64,000 nt of DNA from an uncultured Flavobacterium sp. (GTDB lineage: Bacteria > Bacteroidota > Bacteroidia > Flavobacteriales > Flavobacteriaceae). Shown piece by piece: positions 26,006 to 34,918 of this stretch. The stretch covers positions 2,790,001 through 2,854,000 of the forward strand of contig NZ_OX638201.1 in NCBI RefSeq assembly GCF_951805225.1. Direction: 5' to 3'. The notes beneath the pieces were generated by a model. The model saw nothing but the letters and a program-made list of their open reading frames with translations. It was not told the origin of the DNA and did not search any database. A program made the position numbers and the translations under genes. Position 1 is the first letter of the stretch, and each line of letters opens with the position of its first letter.

Positions 26006-26590
26006 ATGAACACACCTTTTCAAAAAGCAAGCGAATGGATTGATGCTGAAAACGCTCAGGATCCGAATATCGAAATTGACCAAAATGTCGAATATCCAAA
26101 GGAATTATTATATTCAAACAGGATGTACGAAAGATTAATGCAATTTGAACCTGAAGCTTCAGAAGAAATTCAGATTGCGTCAAAAGCACAACACATTTGT
26201 CGATGGAAAGTTGCAAGAGAATCTTATCCAATGGATCGTGTTGGGTATTTGAAATGGCGCGAAGAACTTAAAAAATTCCACGCCAAAACTACCGCAGGAA
26301 TCTTAGAAAAAGCTGGATATAGACAAGAATTTATTGATCGTGTTTCATTTTTAATCGAAAAAAAATTACTTAAAAAAGATGCCGAAACTCAATTACTTGA
26401 AGATGTAATTTGTTTGGTATTTTTAGAATATTATCTCGATCCTTTTGTACACAAACACGACGAAGAAAAATTAAAAAATATCATTAAAAAAACCTGGGAT
26501 AAAATGTCTGACAAAGGACATCAGGAAGCTTTAAAAATTAGTTATTCTGAAGAAAACTTAAACTTAATAAAAGCATCTTTAGGATTGTAA
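26006..26590 (+). CDS. DUF4202 protein
   Basis: This 194-residue protein matches the DUF4202 family as I know it: ASEWIDAENAQDPN at the start, AQHICRWKVARESYPMDRVGYLKWREELKKFHA, and VSFLIEKKLLKKDAETQLLEDVICLVFLEYYLDPF. His and Asp residues in the AQHICRW and EDVICLVFLEYY segments recall HD-type metal sites, but that is inference. The family often accompanies nitrite or sulfite reductase genes and no reaction is established. It lies between nirD and the NarX-like kinase, probably in the same functional unit. Confidence 0.85.
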   Translation: MNTPFQKASEWIDAENAQDPNIEIDQNVEYPKELLYSNRMYERLMQFEPEASEEIQIASKAQHICRWKVARESYPMDRVGYLKWREELKKFHAKTTAGILEKAGYRQEFIDRVSFLIEKKLLKKDAETQLLEDVICLVFLEYYLDPFVHKHDEEKLKNIIKKTWDKMSDKGHQEALKISYSEENLNLIKASLGL

Positions 26591-26656
26591 ATGCTTTTAT
26601 AAAATCATTTAAAAGCAAATTATATTCTCGCCAAAAAAGACAGATCTTATTTTCGA

Positions 26657-28462
26657 ATGAAAAAAAACAATCAGGAAGCTGCAGATAAAATCACTTTCAA
26701 AAATTTACGACGTCTGTATTTTTTTGCACTTCTGACTATTGCTATAACCATCATTTTAAGTCAGTTTCTGGTTCAATACAATTTAAAACAACAATTAAGC
26801 GATTCTAAAATCATCAATATTTCGGGAAAGCAAAGAATGCTGAGTCAGAAAATTGTCAAGGAAATATTGATTTTACATTATGTTTCTGCTAATACTTCTC
26901 CACAACAAATTTCGCACTTAAAAGAAGTTTTATCACTTTGGAAAACCACTCAAAATGCTTTAGAAAATGGCAGTGATAGTTTGGCTTTCCCAAAAGAAAA
27001 AAGCGAAACACTCACAAAATTATATCGTGAAATAAAACCAAATTTCACAACAATCGCCGAAACAACAGATTTGTTTCTGCTAAATTTAGAACAGAAAAAT
27101 AACTTAGCCAATAATCAAAAACTGGTTCAACTTATTCTGGAAAATGAAGGTGTTTTCCTTTCAAAAATGAATCAGATTGTAACGCAATACGATCTCGAAG
27201 CACACGAAAAAGTTACGGAACAACGCAAGATCGAATATTGGATTTTCGGTTTTACACTTTTGGTTTTGCTTTTAGAATTCTTCTTCATTTTTAAACCTAC
27301 AAATAAGAAAATCGAAAAACTGATTGCAAAACTTTTATCTTCTGAAAAGAAAGCTTTAAAACTTGCACACGACACAGAAATCATCAGTGAAATCAAAGAA
27401 AACTCGGTAAAAGAATTAAAATCGCTCAATTATGCAATGGAAAACACCTTGCTTTATTGCCGCATTGCTCCCGATGGTTCGATTATTCATGTTGGAGAAA
27501 AATTTGCAAAACTTTTAAATTACACTAAGTTTTTATCCAATAAAAAGTTCTCAGAAATCTTAACGACTGACGAAAAAGAACAGCTTAATATTGACCGCAT
27601 TATTTTCGAAAAACAACGAAGCGGCTGGCAAGGCGAAATCAAAATCGTCAATAAGGAAGCGCAAACGATTTGGCTCGATTTATCGATGGTTCCGGTAATG
27701 ATTAAAAAGGACGAATTAGAACTTTTGATTGTTTGTTTCAATATTACAGAACGCAAAAAAGCGCAACGTGAAGTCGAGCGTTTGAACATTGAAAACAGCA
27801 CCGAAAAAATCAATCAGCAGAAGATTATTTCCAGCAAAATTGTCGAAAATCAGGAAAACGAACAAAACCGAATAGCCAAAGAAATTCATGACGGAATTGG
27901 TCAAATGCTTACGGGATTAAAATTCAGTTTGGAAAGTATTAATCTGGACGACAAGGAAAAAGCAGCTCAAAAAATAGAATATTTAAAGAAATTATCGCTT
28001 GATATTATCAAAGGTGTTCGCACGGCAACTTTCAACCTGATGCCACCGGAATTAAGCGATCACGGTATTGTTTCTTCTCTCGCAAAACTTACGCAGGAAC
28101 TTTCGAAATTAACCGGAAAAGAAATTTTATTCTACAATAAAACCGATTTTAATCAGCGTCTGGATTCTTTGATCGAAATCAATATTTATCGCTTAACTCA
28201 AGAAGCAATTAACAATGCCATAAAATATGCTGAATCGTCGCATATTATCGTGCAACTTTCGCACAGCGATACTTTATTAAGCATAATTATAGACGACAAC
28301 GGTAAAGGTTTTGATATACATGCCGTCGACAAAAAACGCAACAGCGAATCCGGAATGGGATTATTGTTCATGAAAGAAAGAATTCAATACATCAACGGAC
28401 GCGTTTTTATTAAATCAATTCCCGGCGAAGGAACGAGGATTACTTTTAATATTCCTATTTAA
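26657..28462 (+). CDS. NarX/PilJ-type nitrate/nitrite sensor histidine kinase
   Basis: The 601-residue kinase has a membrane helix at about 17-38, a periplasmic helical sensor domain with the P-box-like motif INISGKQRMLSQKIVKEI (as in NarX and PilJ N-terminal domains), a second membrane helix near 195-215, a PAS domain, and a HisKA_3 segment NRIAKEIHDGIGQMLTGLKFSLE carrying the phosphorylated His. A HATPase with NNAIKYAESS, DDNGKGFD and GMGLLFMKERI ends the protein. It probably senses nitrate or nitrite in the periplasm and phosphorylates the regulator at 28878. Confidence 0.93.
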   Translation: MKKNNQEAADKITFKNLRRLYFFALLTIAITIILSQFLVQYNLKQQLSDSKIINISGKQRMLSQKIVKEILILHYVSANTSPQQISHLKEVLSLWKTTQNALENGSDSLAFPKEKSETLTKLYREIKPNFTTIAETTDLFLLNLEQKNNLANNQKLVQLILENEGVFLSKMNQIVTQYDLEAHEKVTEQRKIEYWIFGFTLLVLLLEFFFIFKPTNKKIEKLIAKLLSSEKKALKLAHDTEIISEIKENSVKELKSLNYAMENTLLYCRIAPDGSIIHVGEKFAKLLNYTKFLSNKKFSEILTTDEKEQLNIDRIIFEKQRSGWQGEIKIVNKEAQTIWLDLSMVPVMIKKDELELLIVCFNITERKKAQREVERLNIENSTEKINQQKIISSKIVENQENEQNRIAKEIHDGIGQMLTGLKFSLESINLDDKEKAAQKIEYLKKLSLDIIKGVRTATFNLMPPELSDHGIVSSLAKLTQELSKLTGKEILFYNKTDFNQRLDSLIEINIYRLTQEAINNAIKYAESSHIIVQLSHSDTLLSIIIDDNGKGFDIHAVDKKRNSESGMGLLFMKERIQYINGRVFIKSIPGEGTRITFNIPI

Positions 28463-28793
28463 TAATTAGATAATTTGTCAATTAGATAATTAGATAATTT
28501 TCTACACGCAGACCTTTGTCAAAATTTGAAACTTTGACAAAGGTTTTCGCAATCTTATCTTATCCGGAAACTCGTACTTACGCCAAACCCGACAGGTTTT
28601 AAAAACCTGTCAGGTTTAGAAGACGCAGAAAAATCAATCTTTGTCGATCTACTTGTGTGATCTCTCCTTCGTCGAGATGACAAAATACTTCTTCAAAAAA
28701 GAAAATAGACAAAAGTCTACAACGAATTATCTAATTTTCTAATTGGCACATTTTCTAATTAAGATATTTTCTAATTGACAAATTATCTAATTA
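28463..28793. mobile_element. MITE-like composite element with perfect 24-bp terminal inverted repeats
   Basis: The 24-bp left end (28463-28486), starting one base after the kinase stop codon, is exactly inverted at 28770-28793. The key segment is AATTTGTCAATTAGA. Inside are a GACAGGTTTTAAAAACCTGTC palindrome (about 28591-28612), a TTTGTCAAA..TTTGACAAA inverted repeat and a CTTCGTCGAGATGACAAA stretch shared with other intergenic repeats. It separates the kinase from its response regulator. Confidence 0.7.
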
Positions 28794-28877
28794 TAAAAAA
28801 TTACAAAAATTACGTATCTTAGCATCTTCTTTTTAGATGAATATACGTAAAAATCAAGAATCAAAATTAAGTAAATC

Positions 28878-29537
28878 ATGAGCAATAATATTCGAGTAGT
28901 TCTGGCAGATGATCATGTATTTGTAAGAGATGGGATAAAATCTTTACTGGAAAACGAAGCAAACATTGAGGTTGTAGGCGAAGCTATTGATGGCGCCGAT
29001 GCTCTTGAAGTTGTTACAACCAGTAAACCGGATTTACTTATAGTAGATATTCGTATGCCAAATTTAACTGGTATCGAGGTAGTAGAAAAACTTAGAAGCG
29101 AAAGTAATAACGTAAAAATTATTATGCTTTCGATGCATGAATCTGAAGAATACGTATTGAAATCTATCAAGGCCGGAGCCGATGGTTATTTATTGAAAGG
29201 TTCGAGCAAAGAAGAATTCCTAAAAGCGCTGCATACTGTGGCAGCGGGCGGAAAATATTTTAGCGGAGATATTTCTTCGATATTAATCAGTCAATTGACA
29301 AATGTTTCAAATTCCCTTGAACCTAAACAAAATTTAGGCGAAGAAATGATGATTACCAAAAGAGAAAAAGAAATTCTAACGCTTTTATTATCCGGAAAAG
29401 GCAACAAGGAAATCGCTGAAGCACTGGAAATTAGCAAACGAACTGCCGAAGTTCACCGTTTTAATCTAATGAAAAAGCTTAAAGTGAAGAATTTAATGGA
29501 ACTTTCGAACAAAGCAACAGAATATTCGCTTTTGTAA
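28878..29537 (+). CDS. NarL/LuxR family response regulator
   Basis: This 219-residue regulator has a receiver domain (VVLADDHVFVRDGI, phosphorylated Asp in LLIVDIRMPNLTG, KAGADGYLLKGSS) and a LuxR-type helix-turn-helix (MITKREKEILTLLLSGKGNKEIAEALEISKRTAEVHR). It forms a two-component pair with the kinase upstream. It is the best candidate in the window to bind the TACTTAT elements at nirB, narK1, nasC and moeA, because NarL heptamers have that form; this assignment is inference. TACGTA boxes occur in its own upstream DNA. Confidence 0.93.
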   Translation: MSNNIRVVLADDHVFVRDGIKSLLENEANIEVVGEAIDGADALEVVTTSKPDLLIVDIRMPNLTGIEVVEKLRSESNNVKIIMLSMHESEEYVLKSIKAGADGYLLKGSSKEEFLKALHTVAAGGKYFSGDISSILISQLTNVSNSLEPKQNLGEEMMITKREKEILTLLLSGKGNKEIAEALEISKRTAEVHRFNLMKKLKVKNLMELSNKATEYSLL

Positions 29538-29651
29538 ATCTGTTTAAACGATAAAAAGAACCTTTTAAAAATAGCATTTTAATAAAATAGAGAATCAATT
29601 TTGTGATGTTGGTAAATCTACTTATTAAACTCAAAATACTTAGATAAAATT

Positions 29652-29682
29652 AAGTATTAATACTTATAAGTATTTACATTTG
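29652..29682 (+). promoter_or_regulatory. narK1 promoter with TACTTAT boxes
   Basis: AAGTA-TTAA-TACTTAT (29652-29667) overlaps a second inverted box ATAAGTA (29666-29672), followed by -7 box TACATTTG (29675-29682). The boxes lie about 8 bp further upstream of the -7 box than at nirB, so this is a spacing variant. Confidence 0.55.
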
Positions 29683-29702
29683 GTAAAACAAATCTAAGTA
29701 CT

Positions 29703-31181
29703 ATGAAAAATACAAACTCTTTATCACAATCACACAAGATTTTATTTTTGAATACTTTAGCCTTCACCGTATGTTTTGCTTGTTGGACATTAAACGGTGT
29801 ATTGGTAACTTTTTTGGTTGACAATGGCATTTTTCATTGGAGCGTTGTACAAGTCGGTTGGTTATTGGGAATCCCAATTCTAACCGGATCTATTATGCGT
29901 TTACCAATTGGTATATTAACAGATAAATATGGCGGAAAATATGTTTTTTCCCTTTTACTTCTCCTCTGCTCGATTCCGTTATTTTTATTGCCTTATGCAG
30001 ATAGTTTTGTAACGTTTGCAATCTTAAGTTTTTTATTCGGAATGGTTGGAACCAGTTTTGCTGTCGGAATTGGTTATACTTCTATTTGGTATCCAAAAGA
30101 ATGGCAAGGACGCGCACTTGGAATCTTCGGAATGGGAAATGCCGGAGCCGCAATTACAACTTTTTTAGCACCATCGTTATTGAATCATTTCTCTATTAAT
30201 GATCCTCAAAATGGCTGGAAAATACTTCCTGTTATTTACGCAATTGCGTTAGTTATTATTGGAATTGCCTTTTTAATTTTTGCCACAAACAAAAAAATAG
30301 AAAACAATACCAAAACCGTTTCACAAATGCTACAATCCTTAAAATGTGCCAGAGTTTGGCGTTTTGGAGCGTATTACTTTTTAGTTTTCGGGTGTTTTGT
30401 TGCTTATTCACAATGGCTTTTACCCAACTTTATGAACGTTTATCAAACCAGTCTTGTTATGGGCGGATTATTTGCAACGCTTTTTAGTTTGCCATCTGGC
30501 GTAATCAGAGCTTTTGGCGGTTACTTATCAGATAAATTCGGGGCAAGAAAAGTGATGTATTGGGTTTTGAGTTCTTCTGTAATTTTAAGCGCTTTATTAA
30601 TGATTCCGAAAATGGAAATTACGACAACTGGTCCAGGCGTTTTGGCTACTAAAAAAGGTACAATAACTTCTGTTTCAAACGAAAAAGTAAAAATTGGAGA
30701 TACCGATTTTGCAGTCGCTCAAAGAAAAGAGAATCAAAATGAAAATGCTATCTTGCCAACTAAAACTTCATGGCAACAAGTTGTTGTAGAACAAAATCAA
30801 ACCGTAAAAAAGAAAGAGTTACTTGCCAAAGGAATTACTGTTATTAAATTCGATGCAAATATGTGGGTTTTTCTGGTTCTGGTAATACTTATTGGAATTT
30901 CATGGGGAATTGGAAAAGCTGCTGTTTACAAACATATTCCGGAGTATTTCCCAACTGAAATTGGCGTTGTTGGCGGAATGGTTGGAATGATTGGTGGTTT
31001 GGGAGGTTTTTTTGGTCCGATAATTTTCGGATATTTGCTCACCGCAACAGGAATCTGGTCAAGTTCATGGATTTTTATCTTTGTGTTTTCAGCACTTTGC
31101 CTGATTTGGATGCATTATACAATAACAAAAATCATGAACGAAAAACAACCAATTTTAGCCAGAGTTATTGACCGAAATTAA
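29703..31181 (+). CDS. NarK-type nitrate/nitrite transporter (copy 1)
   Basis: This 492-residue MFS transporter has twelve predicted membrane helices and the NarK-family nitrate signatures (FGMVGTSFAVGIGYTSIWYPKEWQGRALGIFGMGNAGAA and GGMVGMIGGLGGFFGPIIFGYLL). It imports nitrate or exchanges it for nitrite. An unusual insertion of about 83 residues (about 304-387) lies between helices 9 and 10 on the periplasmic side, rich in short beta-like segments (GPGVLATKKG, VVVEQNQTVKKKELLAKG). Copy 2 at 57514 shares this insertion. Confidence 0.93.
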   Translation: MKNTNSLSQSHKILFLNTLAFTVCFACWTLNGVLVTFLVDNGIFHWSVVQVGWLLGIPILTGSIMRLPIGILTDKYGGKYVFSLLLLLCSIPLFLLPYADSFVTFAILSFLFGMVGTSFAVGIGYTSIWYPKEWQGRALGIFGMGNAGAAITTFLAPSLLNHFSINDPQNGWKILPVIYAIALVIIGIAFLIFATNKKIENNTKTVSQMLQSLKCARVWRFGAYYFLVFGCFVAYSQWLLPNFMNVYQTSLVMGGLFATLFSLPSGVIRAFGGYLSDKFGARKVMYWVLSSSVILSALLMIPKMEITTTGPGVLATKKGTITSVSNEKVKIGDTDFAVAQRKENQNENAILPTKTSWQQVVVEQNQTVKKKELLAKGITVIKFDANMWVFLVLVILIGISWGIGKAAVYKHIPEYFPTEIGVVGGMVGMIGGLGGFFGPIIFGYLLTATGIWSSSWIFIFVFSALCLIWMHYTITKIMNEKQPILARVIDRN

Positions 31182-31209
31182 ACTCTTTAGAAGTTAAAAA
31201 TTAGGAATA

Positions 31210-31252
31210 TGATTATTATCACAAAAAAAGAAATCTTTTTCTTATACTTTTA
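31210..31252 (+). promoter_or_regulatory. Porin promoter with CRP/FNR-type site
   Basis: TGATTATTATCA (31210-31221) fits TGAT-N4-ATCA. A -7-like box TACTTTTA is at 31245-31252, with 29.5 bp from the palindrome centre to the box edge. The same spacing occurs at the narK2 promoter. A centre near -43 from the predicted start is the class II activator position. Confidence 0.55.
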
Positions 31253-31277
31253 TACCATTATCTAAACAAACCAAATT

Positions 31278-32546
31278 ATGAAAAATCTAAAAATAATTCT
31301 TTTATTGCTATTAGCAGGAATAAGTGTTGATAGTCAGGCACAGGAATTAGACGTAAATTTACAAATAAGACCACGTTTTGAATATCGAAATGGTTATAAA
31401 TCGCTTTTACTAGATGGTCAGGATGGAACTTCGCAAATCTCACAACGTTCAAGATTAAACTTCAATTACAAACAAGATCAATTAACTGTAAAATTAACTT
31501 TTCAAAATACCAGAACCTGGGGAGATGTAACAACTACAGCTTCTGCAGACAAAAATGGTGTAGCTGTTTTTGAAGGATGGGCACAATACGATTTCACCGA
31601 AAAGTGGAGCGCCAGAATGGGACGTCAGGTACTTTCATACGATAATCAACGTATTATGGGAGAAATGGATTGGGCGCAACAAGCTCAAAGTCACGATGCG
31701 TTAATGGTTTCTTTTCATCCAAAAAACCATCAACTTGACATGGGATTAGCTTATAATTCAAATGCCGAAAATACTGTTCAAACACCTTATACAATAGCCA
31801 ATTACAAAACAATGCAATATGCTTGGTATCATACCACTTTTGATAAAATTGGAGCAAGTCTATTGTTATTAAATACAGGTTATGAATTTTCAAGAACACC
31901 TAATCCTGAATTAATCATAGATTACATGCAAACTTTTGGAACTTATTTAACCTACAAAACAGGAAAAATTGACAGTAACTTAAGTTTCTATGGTCAAACC
32001 GGAAAAAGTACGGATCAACAAGTTAGCGCTTTCGATGCTGCAATAAACGTTGGATATAGCATAACTGATTCTTTTAAAGCTGGTTTAGGTTATGAATTTC
32101 TTTCTGGAAAAGCTACAAATGACGGAAGTTCGGTAATTAAATCATTTAACCCAATATTTGGTACCAATCACGGTTTCAACGGTTATATGGATTATTTTTA
32201 TGTGGGTAATCACTTAAAAAATGTTGGTTTGCAAGATGCTTTCTTAAAACTAAACTATAATTCTAACAAATGGCAATTTGCTTTGATTCCGCATGTATTT
32301 TTAGCTGCTGCAGATGTAGTTACTCCTGCTCCTCAAAACGAAAAAATGGATTCTTATTTAGGAACTGAAGTTGATGCTACTTTTGGCTATAGCTTTAGAA
32401 AAGACATTAATGTTTCTGGTGGTTATTCTCAAATGTTTGGATCTAAAACTATGGAATTTATAAAAGGCGGAGATGCGGGACATACCAATAATTGGGCTTG
32501 GTTAATGATTTCTGTTAATCCTAGAATTTTTAGCTGGAAAAAATAA
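31278..32546 (+). CDS. Alginate-export-family outer-membrane porin
   Basis: This 422-residue protein has a signal peptide (ILLLLLAGISVDSQAQ) and a beta-barrel sequence with alternating residues: LQIRPRFEYRNGYKSLL, QRSRLNFNYKQDQLTVKLTFQNTRTWGD, RMGRQVLSYDNQRIMGEMDWAQQAQSHDALM. This matches alginate-export (AlgE-like) family proteins, a name that covers general anion channels. It sits between narK1 and the duplicated small genes, next to nitrate genes, so transport of nitrate or nitrite across the outer membrane is a plausible role. A strong terminator follows. Confidence 0.9.
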   Translation: MKNLKIILLLLLAGISVDSQAQELDVNLQIRPRFEYRNGYKSLLLDGQDGTSQISQRSRLNFNYKQDQLTVKLTFQNTRTWGDVTTTASADKNGVAVFEGWAQYDFTEKWSARMGRQVLSYDNQRIMGEMDWAQQAQSHDALMVSFHPKNHQLDMGLAYNSNAENTVQTPYTIANYKTMQYAWYHTTFDKIGASLLLLNTGYEFSRTPNPELIIDYMQTFGTYLTYKTGKIDSNLSFYGQTGKSTDQQVSAFDAAINVGYSITDSFKAGLGYEFLSGKATNDGSSVIKSFNPIFGTNHGFNGYMDYFYVGNHLKNVGLQDAFLKLNYNSNKWQFALIPHVFLAAADVVTPAPQNEKMDSYLGTEVDATFGYSFRKDINVSGGYSQMFGSKTMEFIKGGDAGHTNNWAWLMISVNPRIFSWKK

Positions 32547-32574
32547 TTTATCTTCAAATTTCACCTATATATTT

Positions 32575-32610
32575 TACCCTTTTCCTATTTCGGAAAAGGG
32601 TATTTTTTTT
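32575..32610 (+). terminator. Terminator after the porin gene
   Basis: The stem TACCCTTTTCC / GGAAAAGGGTA with loop TATTTC and a run of eight T is a clear intrinsic terminator. A near-copy follows the gene at 32683. Confidence 0.88.
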
Positions 32611-32645
32611 ATCATTCCGAAAACTTGTTTTATGCTTTAATTAGT

Positions 32646-32653
32646 TATATTTG
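32646..32653 (+). promoter_or_regulatory. Promoter of the first small secreted protein gene
   Basis: The -7 box TATATTTG has TTG 18 bp upstream (32625-32627). The surrounding TTTAATTA-TTATATTTGAAT sequence is repeated at 33170-33192. Confidence 0.6.
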
Positions 32654-32682
32654 AATCGAATATGAACCCCAAATTCTATCCC

Positions 32683-33048
32683 ATGAAACAACTTCTAAAA
32701 TTATCGATGCTAACTTTTATAGTTACTCAAACAGGTTTTTCGCAAAAATATAATGATACCTTAATTTCGAGAGATTCAGAAATAAATTTTGCAAAAACAC
32801 AAAAAAGAGGAATTAAAAAAAACAACATTATTTACTTTGTCGAAAATGACTTACAGACAATATCTGCTTATAAAAAAAACAAACTAAAATGGCAGATAAA
32901 TGTAGTTTCTGTTTGTGGAAAACCAAAAAACGGTGAACCTGAAATAAGATATGTCGGATTTAATACAAACAAACTACTTGTTGTTATGGGAAAGCATAAT
33001 TTTGCAGAAGTTGACATCAATAGTGGTTTAACAAAACTTGTTGGTTAA
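32683..33048 (+). CDS. Small exported protein of unknown function (duplicate A)
   Basis: From the ATG at 32683 the product is 121 residues with a signal peptide (MKQLLKLSMLTFIVTQTGFSQ). I do not recognise a family. The mature part is closely related to the product of 33761-34132: both have SKDSEINFAKTQKRG or nearly so, NDLQTISAYKKNKLKWQ, and a KLLVV-GKH-FAE-DIN stretch. An upstream Met (MNPKFYP) would put extra residues before the signal and is less likely. Confidence 0.75.
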   Translation: MKQLLKLSMLTFIVTQTGFSQKYNDTLISRDSEINFAKTQKRGIKKNNIIYFVENDLQTISAYKKNKLKWQINVVSVCGKPKNGEPEIRYVGFNTNKLLVVMGKHNFAEVDINSGLTKLVG

Positions 33049-33108
33049 GATTTAAAGCCGAATTTTTAGTTTTAAAAAATAAATACTTTAAATTTTCCTT
33101 ATATATTC

Positions 33109-33144
33109 TACCCTTTTTCATTTTTTGAAAAAGGGTATTTTTTT
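33109..33144 (+). terminator. Terminator after duplicate A
   Basis: The stem TACCCTTTTTCA / TGAAAAAGGGTA with a run of seven T closely resembles the terminator at 32575, so the gene with its terminator and promoter region was copied together. Confidence 0.85.
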
Positions 33145-33269
33145 GGTTTTTTCAGCAAACTCATTCTGTACTTTAATTAATTATATTTGAATGAGTTTTC
33201 TAAGAATATTTCTTTGACAACATTACTTTTAGCTCTTCTTAAAAATCACAAAAAAGTCAACACTATCCA

Positions 33270-33764
33270 ATGAAATTTAAAGGCATAATAATTTTATTCG
33301 TTTCGATAATTCTATTCTTTTTTATCGGATTACTTCAAGATATAGAGTACAGAACTTTAACACGAACGCTTATTTCAAAAATTGCAAATTATGATTTGGA
33401 ATATTATGGAGGAAAGGAATTTAGACTTTTTGTTCCTGATTTAGGTTTTATACTTACATTAATTCCCATTGGATTATATATTATTTCAAGATCACAAAAA
33501 CAGAAAAGAAATAACTTCCTTTCTATTTTAATTTTTTCAGCACTTCTAGTTTTATTTTATTTTTTCTATTGCTTTATAGAATCTCAAATTATAAAATACA
33601 CCGCTTCAGCTGATATTAAAAATACGTATTACTATCATCATCAAAATGTAAACTATCGACTTATTGCTTTATTTAGTATAATTTCATCCCAAATTTTAGA
33701 TTATTTTATTTTAAAAAAAGTTTCGCCCCCAAATCAAAGCTCAACAAACAAAATCAACCTATGA
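33270..33764 (+). CDS. Small integral membrane protein of unknown function
   Basis: This 164-residue protein has about four hydrophobic segments (IIILFVSIILFFFIGLL, FILTLIPIGLYIIS, ILIFSALLVLFYFFYCFI, LIALFSIISSQILDYFIL). No known domain is evident. Its stop overlaps the start of the next gene by ATGA, so the two are translationally coupled. It lies between the two copies of the small exported protein and has no equivalent before copy A. Confidence 0.75.
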   Translation: MKFKGIIILFVSIILFFFIGLLQDIEYRTLTRTLISKIANYDLEYYGGKEFRLFVPDLGFILTLIPIGLYIISRSQKQKRNNFLSILIFSALLVLFYFFYCFIESQIIKYTASADIKNTYYYHHQNVNYRLIALFSIISSQILDYFILKKVSPPNQSSTNKINL

Positions 33765-34132
33765 AGAAACTTTTTAAACTATCTCTATTCACGTTCATTA
33801 TTGCTCAATCAAGCTTTGCACAAAAATACAATGCAGACTTAATTTCAAAAGATTCAGAAATAAATTTTGCAAAAACACAAAAGAGAGGAATTAAAATCAA
33901 CAATGTTATTTACTATGTTGAAAAGGATTTACAGACAATATCTGCTTACAAGAAAAACAAACTAAAATGGCAAACAAATGTAATTTCAGTCTGTGGAATA
34001 CCAAAAGTTGGAGAACCTCAAATAAGATATATAAGTTTTAATAAAAATAAACTACTTGTTGTTATTGGAAAACATGACTTTGCAGAAATTGACATCAATA
34101 ATGGCAATACAAAACTTGTAGGTTCAGATTAA
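33761..34132 (+). CDS. Small exported protein of unknown function (duplicate B)
   Basis: This 123-residue product with a signal peptide (MKKLFKLSLFTFIIAQSSFAQ) is a close paralog of the product of 32683-33048. It starts inside the stop codon of the membrane protein gene. Shared segments include SEINFAKTQKRGIK, DLQTISAYKKNKLKWQ and KLLVVIGKHDFAEIDIN. The function is unknown. The pairing with a membrane protein suggests an envelope role or interaction, which is inference. Confidence 0.78.
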   Translation: MKKLFKLSLFTFIIAQSSFAQKYNADLISKDSEINFAKTQKRGIKINNVIYYVEKDLQTISAYKKNKLKWQTNVISVCGIPKVGEPQIRYISFNKNKLLVVIGKHDFAEIDINNGNTKLVGSD

Positions 34133-34201
34133 AAAGAGCTATCTTTAATCACCGCAAGCGCGAGTGTCCAGCTCGTGAAAACAATCAAAATCTTTGATTC
34201 A

Positions 34202-34915
34202 ATGAAAATCATAGCTTGGAATTGCAATATGGCATTCAGAAAAAAAGCCGAATTTATTTTGGCTTACAATCCTGATATTGCTGTTATTTCTGAGTGTGAA
34301 AATCCCGAAAAATTAAAGTTCGCTGACGGAATAAAAACTCCAACAGATATACTTTGGTATGGCACAAATCCGCATAAAGGACTTGGTGTTTTCTCTTATG
34401 GCGATTATCGATTTCAATTGTTGGATTGTCATAATCCAAGCTTCAAAAATATTTTACCAATTGCCGTAACTGGCGGAAAAATTGACTTTACTTTGTTTGC
34501 CGTTTGGGCTAATAATCCCGAAGATAAAGATGGCGCTTACGTTACTCAGGTTTGGAAAGCAATTAATCATTATGCTGATTTGATTCAGGAAACCAAAACA
34601 ATTTTAGTTGGCGATTTTAATAGCAATACCATTTGGGATAAACCACGACGAGAAGGAAATCACTCGACGGTTGTGCAAACATTAGAATCAAAACAGATTT
34701 TTAGTACTTATCACAAATATTACAATCAGATACAAGGCAAGGAAGAACATCCAACTTTGTATATGTACCGTCACGAAAACAAACCTTATCATCTTGATTA
34801 TTGCTTTGCATCAAATGATTTTATAGAAGTTTTAGAAAGTGTCGAAATTGGCACTTACAAAGACTGGACTATGTATAGTGATCACAAACCTTTAATAATT
34901 AAATTTAATATATAA
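34202..34915 (+). CDS. Endonuclease/exonuclease/phosphatase family protein
   Basis: I start at the ATG at 34202 (MKIIAWNCNMAFRKKAEF), since the EEP fold begins there; a GTG upstream is unlikely. The catalytic pattern is visible: IAWNCN, an acidic VISECENP, GDFNSNTIWD and SDHKPLI at the C terminus (Asp-His). The family cleaves phosphodiester bonds in DNA, RNA or lipids, and the substrate is not evident. The next gene begins only four bases after its stop, so the two are likely cotranscribed. Confidence 0.88.
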   Translation: MKIIAWNCNMAFRKKAEFILAYNPDIAVISECENPEKLKFADGIKTPTDILWYGTNPHKGLGVFSYGDYRFQLLDCHNPSFKNILPIAVTGGKIDFTLFAVWANNPEDKDGAYVTQVWKAINHYADLIQETKTILVGDFNSNTIWDKPRREGNHSTVVQTLESKQIFSTYHKYYNQIQGKEEHPTLYMYRHENKPYHLDYCFASNDFIEVLESVEIGTYKDWTMYSDHKPLIIKFNI

Positions 34916-34918
34916 ACT

